Of a DNA stretch of 64,000 bases, positions 1 to 11,547 are shown in pieces. Source of the DNA: Glycine soja (lineage: Eukaryota > Streptophyta > Magnoliopsida > Fabales > Fabaceae); NCBI RefSeq assembly GCF_004193775.1, contig NC_041009.1, forward strand, positions 44,943,534 through 45,007,533. The letters are read 5' to 3'. The notes beneath the pieces are model-generated. The model was not told where the DNA came from. It did no database searches and was given only the letters and a program-made list of their open reading frames with translations. The position numbers and the translations under genes are program-made. Within the stretch, counting starts at the first letter, position 1. Every line of letters begins with the position of its first letter.

Positions 1-539
1 TTGCTAAGATTGAGCATTGCATACATAAACACAAGGAAATATTGTTCGCCACATGAATGGTATGAGAATATTTTGGGAGACTAGAAAGAAACACGGATGA
101 GACTTGCTACATCTTTTTTATCATCTAAATGTATATAATGCTTTACTCTTCTTGGCACAAGCATGGGAAACTAAAGATTGGTTGCTTCTTGTTCCTTTGC
201 CCTTTTTCTATGTGTATCTTGTTCAACAATAATTTTATACATTATCCGGACGTAAGAATAAAGTAATTTTGATCATAACAAACCTGACTCCACACCCAGT
301 CGTATAGGAATTTATTCCTTTACATTGAACAAATGTAGAAAATGAAAAAAATTAACATTGCATCTACCATTGATTTAAAATTATAAGATCCTTTAATTTT
401 ATTTTTTCACTTTGCATACCAAGTCTATCGGTTCTTATATATACAAACTCAGCGGAACTTAATTAAACACAAAGAAGGCATCACAACTAATTGAAAATAG
501 GCTGATAACTGATGCATGAAATGTATACCTACCTAGCTT
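1..539. other. intergenic, no gene seen
   Basis: AT-rich DNA with no convincing reading frame or recognisable repeat. It lies outside the duplicated block that begins near 540. Confidence 0.5.
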
Positions 540-1859
540 TAACGTACGGGATTGTGTTGAGGGGTTACATTATTTTCTCTATCCCCTTTCTTCTGTATCC
601 AAGTCGTTCAAGATACAAAGTTGGTATGTATCTAAACAGAACATACTTTGTTCTTCAAGTTTAAACCCTTACATTATAAGACTAGAATAGGTTTCACAAA
701 AATAAAAAAAGATGGGGTGAAAACCAAAACAAGTATAACTCAGTCAACTTGCAAAGGAAACGTTCAATCTCGGGAACATCGGAAAGGGAAACAGAATAAT
801 AATATAAGGACAGAGAAAACCCCAATCTTGGAGAATATATACCAGTAAACATATCTGACAGAAAATAAATCATTTGATCAAATCAATCATACTAGATTAC
901 CACTATTACTTCCATGGGCAACAATAAAAATAGAAGGCTGCTAATGGAATTGAATAAGCAATCTCCTTCAAAGTAATCAAAAGCTCTCTTAAAGCTAAAA
1001 CCTACTTAAATGACACAGATCCTACACAACCGTATGAAGAAAACAAAAACTATCATACTAGAGGCATAAACAGAGCTAATGGTATAATTAGGGGCATAAA
1101 TTGACCACTTTTAAATGGAAATAACTAGCACATTCAAATTATATTTTTTATTTTATTTTATAAGAATCAATTGATATTTTGGAAGTAAAATAGGATAGAA
1201 GAAAAAATAACACATAAAAACTGTAAACTAAGCAAGAGTTGGAAGTAAAAAAGGATTAAAAAAAAAATCTAGTGTCAATTTTAACAAAATAAAAGATTGT
1301 GTATATCTGTCTTCTAGTACGCATAAAACAAACCCTAGGAAACAGATGTCTCAAAAAATTAAACAATATTTGAACATGACGTCCTGTCATATAAAAAAGG
1401 ATTATTCCAAGGAACATCATTTTATTTCAGCAGTTTCTAGAACAAGTTCAATACATACTTTCCGAAGTAAAATAAGCAATGGAAAAGGAAGTTAATCTAA
1501 CATAAGTGCTTGCAACACACTCTTTCTCAACACTCTTACATGTCTATTTATTAAAAACTAAAGATTCAACAAATAAGGACTGAGACCCTCCCAATTTTAA
1601 GATTTTCAACAAATTTCAATTAATAGTATAAAGTATGTAAGAAAAATGTGTTGGAGAGTGTATTGCTATCATTTCACTTTATATAATATATGAAACTTTT
1701 ATAATAAACATTATATCTTTGAAAAGTGAAAAGACTAAGCATCTTCCTCTCTATTAAAAGCATTCAAAAAACAGAGAACAGAAATCAATACTATATGGCC
1801 CTCCAATCCTCAACAGTTGGATTCCATTAGACTAGATATAAAAAAGACAAGACCATAAA
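540..1859. other. DNA downstream of copy A, no gene seen
   Basis: AT-rich sequence shared in diverged form with about 14505-16100. The small reading frame at 648-848 is not kept in the other copy, so I do not call a gene. It may include downstream-of-polyadenylation sequence of the minus-strand gene. Confidence 0.5.
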
Positions 1860-2427
1860 ACAAAACTGGATCTGGATTCGACCTTTATCAGCAAAGTTAA
1901 TATCAATATATACACGAAAACATGTACAACCCAGCTTTGAATGATTACAGTGATCAAATGGTTAGCTCTCTACATACACAATATTTGCATGCTACACCGC
2001 TGCCATGCTAACAAAATGTGAGGGAGAAAACAACAAAAAAGAAGTGGGGGAAAAATGATACAACAGCCAGCCAAAAGGTGGGGGGGAAAAGATACAACAG
2101 CCACCCAATAAGAAACGGCACATTATCAGCATCCTCTGCTAAATCCTAGTACATATTTCAAACAATAAGTTCTAAATAATCTGACACATTTCAGACTTCA
2201 GCAAGTTAAACCCATTACATCAACACTGATGGTTTAATTAATCATGTGCTAATAACTGAAACATAAATTCAAATCAAAAGCTAATACTTCATAGCAAGAG
2301 TTCCACTTCTCAATGTATGAATGTAAGAAAAGGATTGTCATGACTTGAATCTCCATCATTGAAGAGGCTTGATCCCCATCACAACCCAGAGTTTGAATGA
2401 ACAGTTTCCTTTCTCAAAACAATTGTC
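1860..2427 (-). other. Probable 3' UTR exon 2 of CFIm68-like copy A
   Basis: On the minus strand a 3' splice site (TTTTGTGTAG|GACAATTG) puts the exon's first base at 2427. From there to about 1860 the sequence is clearly better conserved with copy B (16140-16710) than the flanking intron, as expected for a transcribed UTR. Several TGTA tetramers lie near its distal end (for example in CACTGTAATC and TTGTACATG). TGTA is part of the plant far-upstream poly(A) signal. The distal end is approximate because no single poly(A) site is obvious. Confidence 0.55.
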
Positions 2428-5184
2428 CTACACAAAACAGAAACCCATAACAATGACAATTGTTTGCAATTCAGAAAGCATCAACAGAAAGAAGAAAAAG
2501 CACGTATAAATCATACAAAAAGGGGGAAAAAATACTTCAAACCAAGGGTTTTAGACCATACAAATGCATATAACTACAAATTTTATTAGAAATATTGATG
2601 TTCGAATATCTAAAAGTTTTTGCCTCAGAAGGAGGAAATGATGCATGATACATTATAGGACAATTGTGTTAACTTATTGTTGGGGATCTTTTCTTGTTAG
2701 AGACTGGGCATTTTATCTAATCTGTAGTAAATAATTTGTTCCCGCAATACAATTAAGCAGGTTAAGTACTGATTCCAACTATATAGAGGTTAGTGCTTTG
2801 TCTTTGACATCATCTAAAAGAATTAATTGAAAGTCACCCTACTTTCTTTTTCCTCCTTCCATGCCTAAACCTTATACTTTTAAGTTTTAACATGGCAAAT
2901 ACCATCCTCCATAACCTAAAAGCCATTATTTTTCCACTTGCAAATTCCAAGAAAAACAAAATTTTGAACTCCCAAGTTTGGTATACACAGTTTTCAACAA
3001 CCAACAATAACAAACGCTTTTCTTTTAAGGTTGGGTCAACTACATGGATTGTTGAACAATGTCATTGTGTTATGTCAATAACCAGTTCCTCAGAGATGAT
3101 ACCTAGGTCTAGTCCGTTTTTAATAGTTATACATTATACTTAGTTTTTCTTGTCCTTCCTCCACCTATAATTTTATTTCATTTCCCTTTGGCCATGCACA
3201 AATTCCAGGCAACAAACCCATATATTTTCTTCCACCTATGCTACTTTCTCTCTCCTCCCACAACTGACCATATCATATTAACACATAAAGAGTGGGTTTC
3301 AGCTCCAACTGACCCTACTATCATTCTTGCCAATCCCAACTTGGCACAATACTAGAAGGTCACTATTGCCAAAGCTACTACAACCCACCAAACAATGTAC
3401 TAGGGTTAAAATATCTACAAAATACCTTAGCAGAAGAGAATGAAGCATAACACATTAGAATTGTGTTAGCTTGTTTTTAGGGATCTAATGTTGATAAACT
3501 TAAACTTATTCTTAAGGATTTTTTCTTATCTTTAGTATGACATTTGTTCACCATTTGCACAGTTAAAAGTCAAACACTTGACTTGTCTCCTTTATAAATA
3601 GGGGTTGACTGAGTGCTTTGTCTACTGTATAGCCTAGTCCATATTATTAATTATTAATCTAATTACATATTTAAGATATAGGCAAAATTCTCCTTTATCT
3701 CTTTTTTCCCTTCCCTTCCTAAAACCCACAATTTCAACAATGCAAATCATTCAAGAATGGCCCTAATTTCTCAACCCTTTTAATATCCATGTCCAAAGAT
3801 CCTACTACAGCTTAGGCTAGGTATTTTTAAGGGAACAACTTGTGAAAACTATATCTCAAACAAATACCTCGACAAGTGTTAAAAATATAGTCTAAGGAAG
3901 GAAGTTAAGCAGTGTTCTTGGTAATTTAAAAATTTCAAGGGAAAAACTATATTTGGGCATTCAGCAAATCCAGAAAGTCATGCAATTACAGACCATTTGA
4001 AGCTTCAATGTTTACATATTATATGCTCATCCCAATATCATAATTTATTACTCTAGAAACATGTAGCCATGGATCCATATGTAAAGACATACATTACCAA
4101 ATATAGAACTTTGATATACAGCAATCCAAGTGTAGATATACCACTTATTAGACATAAGGGAAGGGTACTGAACAGCCAGGGAAACTAGTTACTAATATGC
4201 ACAATGAGAAGCTGCATAGCTGACTCCTTTAGTTTACTTTACATAATTAGCCCAACAAAATAAAAATAAAAAATCATGACCGTAAAGTGTTTAGCAGACA
4301 ACATATACATTTCCATTTCATCCAGAATCCATAGTCAAACAGCCACCTGGTCCAGAAGCAGAGAGGTATGAAAGTGATACAGCATCATACCGGGGATCAC
4401 AGAGAAAGAAAAAAGCTTCAAATGCATTTGGTGGAACTCATGCAGAATTTTAAGCAATGATGATAAATAGAATAAAGTGCACAGATAAACAAAAGAAATA
4501 CAACAATTAAACATTAACTAGACAATGGAAGAAAGGAAATTTTAAATTAAAAAATAATAAGAATTTATTTAGATAGATAAAGAGTTAAAGACGTTAGTGT
4601 TAGATAAGAGGGAAATAAAAAAGTAGATAAGAAGTTTTCCAAAAGAAACCACAAAGCAGAAGGAAAAGAAAAAGGAAACTCCTCACATAGAAAACCACAA
4701 AACAAATAAGGGGAAAACAAAAGGACTCCCAAACCCTCTATCTATGAAACACCCACAACAAAAGCAAAACACAGATACCAAAAACAATATCATGATAATA
4801 TTTAAAACTAAAAGTTTCTTATTGAACCTTATGATACATATTGATAGGCTTCTCATTTGTTGGCTATAGTTTAGTACTTTAGTTGTAGCCATCTAGGATG
4901 CCTGAGCTTATACTTCTGGGCTCAGTTTTGAAAAGAAAAAAAAATGCAAAAATTAAAAGGCTTGATCTCAATCATGCTAATTCCTCCTTTGGCCTGGGCC
5001 CTGCAGAAATCTACTAGTTAAAAACTCTAAACAGTCAAGCAGTAATCTTCTCTAGATTGTTGTCATGTCATCTATGGTTAAAATAATCTCAGCTCCCAAC
5101 TGGTTCTATAACAGGCAGTGAGCTCATATCACAAATCGAGATGTAATAACACAAGCAGGCTAAGAATTGAAGTCGCAAACTAAC
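2428..5184 (-). other. Probable 3' UTR intron of copy A
   Basis: The minus-strand donor AGAAAG|GTTAGT ends the coding exon at 5185, 189 nt past the stop codon. The acceptor is at 2428. Both sites are kept in copy B (donor 19793, acceptor 16711) although the intron between them has diverged and holds different insertions. That conservation is the main support. The short reading frames inside it (2892-3143, 4683-4892, 5089-5367) are not conserved and are ignored. Confidence 0.6.
2660..3690. repeat. Copy-A-specific block with diverged direct repeats
   Basis: About 985 bp (2701-3685) are absent from copy B. Two similar stretches, beginning TGTTAACTTATTGTTGGGGA near 2669 and TGTTAGCTTGTTTTTAGGGA near 3462, each continue to a GTGCTTTGTCT motif (about 2791 and 3615). 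The spacing resembles the long terminal repeats of a small, old non-autonomous retroelement. The divergence is too high to be sure. Whether A gained the block or B lost it is discussed in the findings. Confidence 0.4.
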
Positions 5185-5373
5185 CTTTCTCAGAGAAGAA
5201 AGAAACCATGCTCCTAACAAGAAGCAAATAGAACAAGTGATTGAAATAAAACAGCTGCTCAACAACATCTGGGCCCCAGACAATCTAAGCAAATGACAAA
5301 TCCTGACTTTTTGGACACTGTTGTTTCCTTCCTCAGTGGAAGTGTTCAGAGAAATAACAGCCAGCAAACATAG

Positions 5374-7485
5374 TTATTCAGAGGTAAGCCTCCGCCTCTT
5401 CCCATAATCAGCATCTCTTGGCCTAGAATGGTGTTCTTCCTCTTGTGATAATCGTGACTTGCTGTGCATCCTTGATGATCGTCCCCTCTCCCACTCATCA
5501 TCATGCTCTGCCTCCCGGTCTCTGTACCTATGATGATCTGCATACTTGTCCCTATCTTCTCTGTGCCTGTCACGCTCACGGTGATCCCTTTCGCGGTCAC
5601 GATCACGGTCTCGAGATCGTTCACGGTCACGATCACGAGATCGTTCTCGGCCCGTTTCTCTATCATCACGATGCCTTCTTTCAGACCATTCATGGTCATG
5701 GCCCATGTCTTTTTCTTTAGGTGCATCTCTTTCATATCCTTGATCTCTATCATCTCTGTACCTTCTCTCAGAAGTACCAGACCAGTCTCTTTCCGAGCCT
5801 CTATCTTTCTCCCTCATAGGCCACCCAGCTCTATCATGACTCACCTCACCATACTGATGGTCAGATGCAGCTTCCTCCCCATAACTGGACTCTCCAGCCT
5901 TCCCACCACCAGGCTCTTCACCACCCCATCCACCCATATTTGGATCTGACCACATTCCCATATTAGGACCATCCATGCCTGATCCGGGCATCATCCCCAT
6001 ACCATTAACAGGCATCCCTCTTCCGAAAAAGGCTGGATTAACATGAGGTGCCACTCCAGGCAAACCAACACCTCCAACACCAGGGAATGAAGGCAAAATC
6101 CCAGAAAATGGAGGCGTCGGAGCACCGGGAAAGCCTCCATAGCCACCCATTCTACCCATGGGACCACCAAATGCAGGATCAAAACCCTGATTCATCATTG
6201 ACTGAGGATGCAACATTGGAGGGGTACCACCCATACCCTGTCCAAATCCGTTTCCACCATGGCCCATTATACCTCTACCACCCATCCCACCACCTCTATT
6301 CCTCATTGGATTAACAGGCCCTCTATTCCCCATACCAGGATTGTTCCCTCTCCCCCAGTTACCTCCTCCTCTTCCATAACCTCTATTCCCTTCTCCACCT
6401 TGGTAATTACCAACTGTCGAAATATTACTCCCGCCAGGCTTAGCCCCTGCATCAGCAGGCCCCCTCCTTCCCTGAGGAACAGCAGAAGGGTTCATCTGCT
6501 GATTCCTATTTATCTGAGCCTCCCCCATTTTCTTAACTGTAAAAGGCGATGCAAACGCAACAACACACGGCCTCCCATTAAAAACATGCCCATTCATCCC
6601 TTCCTTACAAGCAGTGGCAGCAGAAGGGTCAAAAAACTCAACCTGACAATACCCCTTCGACTTCCCACTCGCCTTCTCATCGAAAAACTTCACCTCCTTA
6701 ACAGGCCCATACTTACTAAGCTCAGTTTCAAGCTCAGCATCAGTAGTCCACCAATGCAAATCACCCACAAACAATATAGTACCACCAGAACCACCAGCAG
6801 CACCACCACCACCACCACCTCCAACTCCTCCAGTATTAACACCACTAACAGCACTCACACTGTTCCCAACACCATTTCCACCAACCCTAATAACATTCCC
6901 TCCTCCTCCACTACCACCACCACCACCTTGACATTGTCTCACCAAACCCTCATTTCCCACACTCCCAACAACCACACCAGGTGGTTGCTGCCCAATCCCC
7001 TGCACTGCAGCACCATCATTCCCACCCTGATCCTCAATTTCAGTCAGTTTCCCAGATTGGTTCCCTAATTCAACCCTAATCCCACCTTTGGAACCCACAT
7101 CGTTCCCTCTAAACCCTTGATTCTGAAACCCATCAACCCTCCCAGAAACCCTAGATTCCACAACCCCGCTTCCACCACCACCGACACCCTCTCCACCGCC
7201 ACCGACACCCGGTATCGAGACCCCAGCGGCATCCGGAACCGCCGGCGGCGGCGGCGGAGGCTTCTTTTCCTCGACGTCGTCGTTTCGAAACCCCGAATCG
7301 TCGTTCTTGCGCAACGATTGAAGAAACCCTTCGCCGACGTTGACGTCGTTGTAAAGATCCTCGTAATCGTCGTCTTCTTCCTCGCCCAAGAAACCGTCGT
7401 CGGCGACGGCGGATATAGCTTCGTTACGGTGGAACTGATCCATGGGATCGCCGCTCTCACCGTAGCCTCCCTCGGCCTCGTCCAT
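5374..7485 (-). CDS. CFIm68/CPSF6-like RRM protein, copy A
   Basis: Single-exon coding region of 703 aa. The N-terminal third is acidic, then very Gly/Val-rich (about residues 90-230). One RRM follows at about 235-318, with RNP2 (LFVGDL) and RNP1 (KSKGYCQVEF). After it come a Gly/Asn/Met/Pro-rich linker and an Arg/Asp/Glu dipeptide tail from about residue 590, ending KRRRLTSE. This order (RRM, Pro/Gly-rich centre, RS/RD-like tail) is that of the large subunit of cleavage factor Im (CFIm68/CPSF6), a nuclear 3'-end processing factor; Arabidopsis At5g55670 and At1g13190 are the likely counterparts. I start at 7485 (MDEAEGG) because copy B starts at the equivalent Met. An in-frame ATG at 7515 would add ten residues that B lacks. 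Exact family assignment is an inference. Confidence 0.88.
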   Translation of the reverse strand: MDEAEGGYGESGDPMDQFHRNEAISAVADDGFLGEEEDDDYEDLYNDVNVGEGFLQSLRKNDDSGFRNDDVEEKKPPPPPPAVPDAAGVSIPGVGGGGEGVGGGGSGVVESRVSGRVDGFQNQGFRGNDVGSKGGIRVELGNQSGKLTEIEDQGGNDGAAVQGIGQQPPGVVVGSVGNEGLVRQCQGGGGGSGGGGNVIRVGGNGVGNSVSAVSGVNTGGVGGGGGGGAAGGSGGTILFVGDLHWWTTDAELETELSKYGPVKEVKFFDEKASGKSKGYCQVEFFDPSAATACKEGMNGHVFNGRPCVVAFASPFTVKKMGEAQINRNQQMNPSAVPQGRRGPADAGAKPGGSNISTVGNYQGGEGNRGYGRGGGNWGRGNNPGMGNRGPVNPMRNRGGGMGGRGIMGHGGNGFGQGMGGTPPMLHPQSMMNQGFDPAFGGPMGRMGGYGGFPGAPTPPFSGILPSFPGVGGVGLPGVAPHVNPAFFGRGMPVNGMGMMPGSGMDGPNMGMWSDPNMGGWGGEEPGGGKAGESSYGEEAASDHQYGEVSHDRAGWPMREKDRGSERDWSGTSERRYRDDRDQGYERDAPKEKDMGHDHEWSERRHRDDRETGRERSRDRDRERSRDRDRDRERDHRERDRHREDRDKYADHHRYRDREAEHDDEWERGRSSRMHSKSRLSQEEEHHSRPRDADYGKRRRLTSE

Positions 7486-7600
7486 TTTTGGGTCTCTTTC
7501 CTTTAGCTTCTTCAAATTAGGGTTTGCAGTGAGGAGTGAGACAAAGAATGGAGTGCAAGCATGTGAAAATGTAAACGCAGCGTAGAGAAGAGAGATATGC

Positions 7601-8875
7601 GATTTGTTTAAGAACTAATGTAATCAAATCTAATCACAATCTAGATAATGCATTTCATATACACTTCTATAGCCATTAGGCACACACCCCCAATACATCT
7701 TACTTAGACACACCAACCAATGCTACAATGACACATGGCATAGCTCGTCTCGCTAACTAATAATGAAAAGACACGTGTAGAATATAAAATAACCATAACC
7801 TTATTTTTGGATATAACAAAAAATCGACAACAATTACAACATCTCATATTTGTTGTGAACTTATATATTCAATGAAAATGAATGTGGAAAGATTACCATG
7901 CGAGAATCATAGAACTATTACTTTATTCCATGGAAGTCTTGTGTGTTCCTCAATAGCTAAGAATATCCCCATTGGAGTTTCTTCTCGAATATAATGCAAG
8001 GTTGAGGTTTGTTTTAGAATTGCATTTTTCATCCACAAATCTATGCTTCTTGCACTTTACCCCTATATATCAACAATTGAAGCATTATTGTGTCATTGTC
8101 ATTCAAACACATTGAGAAATCAACAACCGTGTATTGATTCACTTGAGTCTAAGGGTGGAACTTGAAAATGGTTATTTATATGTCATTGTAGGGAAATGGC
8201 AGATCTTAGTATGACTTTCACATCTGCCAATTTTGACCAAAACTTCTACAGATATAGTAGGTATTACAGGATAAGTTGCTTTATTCATGCTCATACATTG
8301 TTTAAGTTTAACTAATTCAACTTCCCCTTCCATTGATGGCAAGTTCATGATGTAATTAGATGCAACTTCTTTTAGTGGTATTAAGATGAAGTAGATGATG
8401 AAAAATGATCTTATAATAAGACAAAGAAGAAATATGGTTCTACTTCAAAGTTTCTTAGGCAATAACAGAAAATGAAATAAGCTCTTTTTGGTTAGTTGAG
8501 TTTTTGCTTGTGATGAATGTAAGTGTGACAATGATATGATTATTAGGCAAAAATGTTCATGCAAGTGTTATGTATTTGCAGTAATGCTTCAATGAATTGA
8601 AAAACAATTTAAAGCCAAATCTCATGATCGATAAAAGAAATTTTAAACAAGTGAATTGATCCAAGACCATATAGCCTTTCATGGACATTCCACACAACTA
8701 TCAAAAGAAGGAAAGAAAAGGAAATAAGTGGTTGCGTCTCTATGGTCCTAAAAGATATGTTTAAATAAAGACTAATAATTGGTTAACTAAATCCTACCCC
8801 AAAATATAGGTCCTAATTAGCCCAATTACAAATTAATTCCACAAAATCTAGTTAAGTTGCAAAGTAAAACCTTCA
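7601..8875. other. Upstream region of copy A and intergenic DNA
   Basis: The first few hundred bases should contain the minus-strand promoter of copy A. I see no clear TATA box there. The rest is AT-rich with no supported gene. Confidence 0.5.
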
Positions 8876-9835
8876 TGGTCGTGTTATTCTAGCCAAAGGA
8901 GAAAAACCTCTTAGAGTTGAGGATATCCGATCTAAGCTAAGCAAGTTGTGGAAACCTCTGAAGCAGTGGAAGGTGATACCTCTTGGAAGAGGGTTCTACG
9001 AATTTGGGTTCTCCTCTCAAGGGTTGTATGGGTTGCTGGTACATGGAATTTGCAACCAGATTCTAATCCTAACAATATGAAACAAACCCATACTCAGTGT
9101 TGGGTTAGAATTCATGACTTGCCTCAAGAATATTTGAGATCGCAACAAGCCCAGGCACTTCAATAGTTCTTGATGAGGCCACCCACAGCAAGAATTTTGG
9201 ACATTTTGCTCGAATTCTTGTAGATGTAGATCTGGCAGAAAAACTTAATATTGAGATTCTTGTTGAAAGATAAAGATTACGCGTTCTATGTTGGAGTAGA
9301 GTACGAAAGACTGCCAATGTTTTGTGATCAATGTCATGTTGCAAACAATCGAATAGAGGAAATCAATAGAAATATGCTCTATTCAGGCATGTGGCTCAAC
9401 AACAGAAGGCTATTTATCCTTCTCTGGTAGCTAATGTTAATGATGATGGCCATTTAATTGATGGAAGCAATCGTCATTTTGCCTTAGAAGATGTCGACAA
9501 TGACTCTGGTAGTCATCATTCTGTAACTCAGAGTCTTGTTGTTGATTCTCAAGCAACCGAAATCTAGGAGTACCCCCAGCTACAAACTGCTCTTATCCCA
9601 GCAAATTCTGCATATATGGAAGATTTAAATCTTTGGCCTATTTAAGTACAACGGGATTTCAAGCTTCTCTCTAAATTTTGGACATATAATGTGGATGAAA
9701 ACATAATAGAGGAGCCTAGGGAAAAGGAGTTCTCCACTGTCACTTCTAAGGGAAACAAGAAAAAGATGAATGTTAAGCAAAAGGCTTCATCCTCCAACTA
9801 GACTGCCAGAAACCGTTTTTTGGTCGGAAAGAAAC
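8876..9835 (+). pseudogene. LINE ORF1 (gag-like, DUF4283/zinc-knuckle) remnant
   Basis: Conceptual translation with frameshifts gives pieces typical of plant LINE ORF1: AKGEKPL near 8895, LWKPLKQWKVIPLGRGFYEF near 8950-9010, CWVRIHDLPQEYLR near 9100-9140, FGHFARILVDVDLAEKL near 9200-9245, and VGVEYERLPMFCDQCH near 9290-9340. This last piece begins the zinc-knuckle part. Downstream, a Lys/Ser-rich stretch (KGNKKKMNVKQKASSSN, near 9750-9800) fits the ORF1 C-terminus. At least two frameshifts and several stops make it dead. The family is known for a retrotransposon RNA-binding role. No RT domain follows. Confidence 0.75.
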
Positions 9836-10504
9836 TACTTTGACATTAGGTTGATCTTATAACATTTTGGTGCTTTTGGTAATCCTGTAATCTTTTTGTA
9901 CATGATAGACCAGCTTTATCCTTTTCAAGTCTAGGCTATGTTCCGCTTTTTCTTGCCTCCTGGGTTTGGTTTTGCCCCCCTCCCCCCATGGCTTTTGCTT
10001 CCTCTTTCCTTCTTTTTATGAATTCGGTCCTTCGTGTTTAAAGAAACAAGGAGGAAAGGTCAAAATAATTAAAATCCAAAAACTAACTAAAATTTACATT
10101 AAAACCCAATATGTCAACCAAAATCTTAGGTTACATGAAATAACTAACTAACCAAAATAATATACTCAAACTAGACTTATATTTGTTACATAAAATCTTA
10201 GGTTTCTTGTGAAAATAAAAAATTTGAATTTGGTTGGAAGGAGACACCATATAATAGGTGATCAATCAAGTTCTCTAATGAAAACGAGTTTTCGACAAAA
10301 TCAATGAATATTTAACAAAAATACCATAATGATTCAAAGATATAACTAAAAATTAACTATAAAAGTACAAATATATAAAAAAAAATGTTAATGTATATTT
10401 TACCAATATACAAAGTCAAATAATATTTCGTATCAATGTCATAGTGAGTTCATTAATTCACCAAATTTCTTTTTCACAAGATTTTGAGGGAAAAATGTTA
10501 CATT
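9836..10504. other. Intergenic, possible LINE tail
   Basis: A pyrimidine-rich stretch near 9950-10020 (runs of C and T around CCCCCCTCCCCCCATGG) may be LINE trailer sequence. The rest is AT-rich and I see no gene. Confidence 0.35.
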
Positions 10505-10830
10505 AGTGTTTTGGTCCTCTAATTTATTATTTATGTTCGATTTGATCCTTTATTTTTTATTCAATTTAATCCTTTAATTTTTAAAATTGATTTAATATGG
10601 TCTTGCCATCTAAATTAAACTAACCGTATTAGAAAATGTGTATTTTGTGGCGGTTTAAAATTACTTAGTGGTGATAAAACTGCCACAAAGTATAATTGCA
10701 TAAGATTGTTGACCCAATTTAGATGATAAGACTAAATTGAATGGATTTTAAGAATTAGATAACCAAATTAAAAAAATAAAACAAAAATTAGACAACCAAA
10801 TTAATTCTAAAATATAAATTAGAGGAAAAA
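10505..10830. repeat. Inverted-repeat element (MITE-like)
   Basis: The left arm (TCCTCTAATTTATTATTTAT at about 10514) is the imperfect reverse complement of the right arm ending near 10830, each arm about 100 bp. At the centre, TTTGTGGCGGTTT (about 10644-10656) faces AAACTGCCACAAA (10677-10689) as a second hairpin. No coding capacity. Exact ends and target-site duplication were not resolved. Confidence 0.5.
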
Positions 10831-11547
10831 ATTAACTTAACAAAAAAATGTTCACATTGTTATTTCTTCCCTTTAAATATAGTAAATAAAAGTTAGAGAT
10901 AAAGAAATGATTTCTCATGGAATAAGTTAGCTTTCATTCTTATGCTAATGCTAGGGAATAGTCATGATCCTTCAAATTTACATCTACATGATTGATTAAG
11001 TCAAATATTTGAGAAATGGCACCTGCAACAACATAAGCAGAAACATGATCAATATTTAAGCAAATCAAATAATTTTTATACAAAGAGTAATGAATTCTCA
11101 TTTAATAACTAAAGTTTAATGTTAGTTTCATACGAGGACTAAAACATAAAACTTATTTTAGTATCTAATATATTGTATATCACATAAGACTTCTATTGCA
11201 TGCGTCAACATTCATTTAGTCCAATTATAACATAGTCAAACAATAGGGACAAAATGTTAATTTCTTATAAGGATCAAAATTTAGAATTTTCTGATTCAGA
11301 TATTAACTCAATCTCATAAATGTGTCAACTATAAAAATCAAATGATTAATTTAACCTAAGTATAATATATCATAATCTAACATAATTCATGGTCAATTAC
11401 TATCTTTTTATCCAATTTAATAGTTAATTTTAGTTGTGTTGAATGCCATATCATCTTTTTACTATTTTTTTCAAAGACATAAATGAGGCTAATTGACCAA
11501 ACAAGAGAATTTTTATAATGAATATAAAAATAAGACTTTTTTTTAAA
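10831..11547. other. Intergenic, no gene seen
   Basis: AT-rich, no reading frame with family resemblance. The short minus-strand frame at 11377-11589 runs into the adjacent transposon arm and is not supported. Confidence 0.5.

Larger units (their letters stand above)
540..7600. repeat. Duplicated block, copy A (CFIm68-like gene plus downstream DNA)
   Basis: This block aligns in the same orientation with about 14505-22190. The match starts in sequence around GTTGAGGGGTTA and GAACATC(A/G)GAAAGGG, runs through the 3' UTR, its intron and the coding exon, and fades just upstream of the start codon near AAACGCAGCGTAGA. Coding and UTR-exon parts match closely. Intron and downstream parts carry many substitutions and indels. 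The stop codons are offset by 14607 bp. The simplest reading is a direct tandem gene duplication, later separated by transposon insertions at 7.6-14.5 kb. Confidence 0.9.

Noticed and set aside
5346..7506. Long open frames on both strands over CFIm68-like copy A, and equivalents at 19953-21941
   Set aside because: They are out-of-frame shadows of the repetitive RD/RE- and Gly-rich coding sequence. Only the RRM-containing minus frame has domain content.
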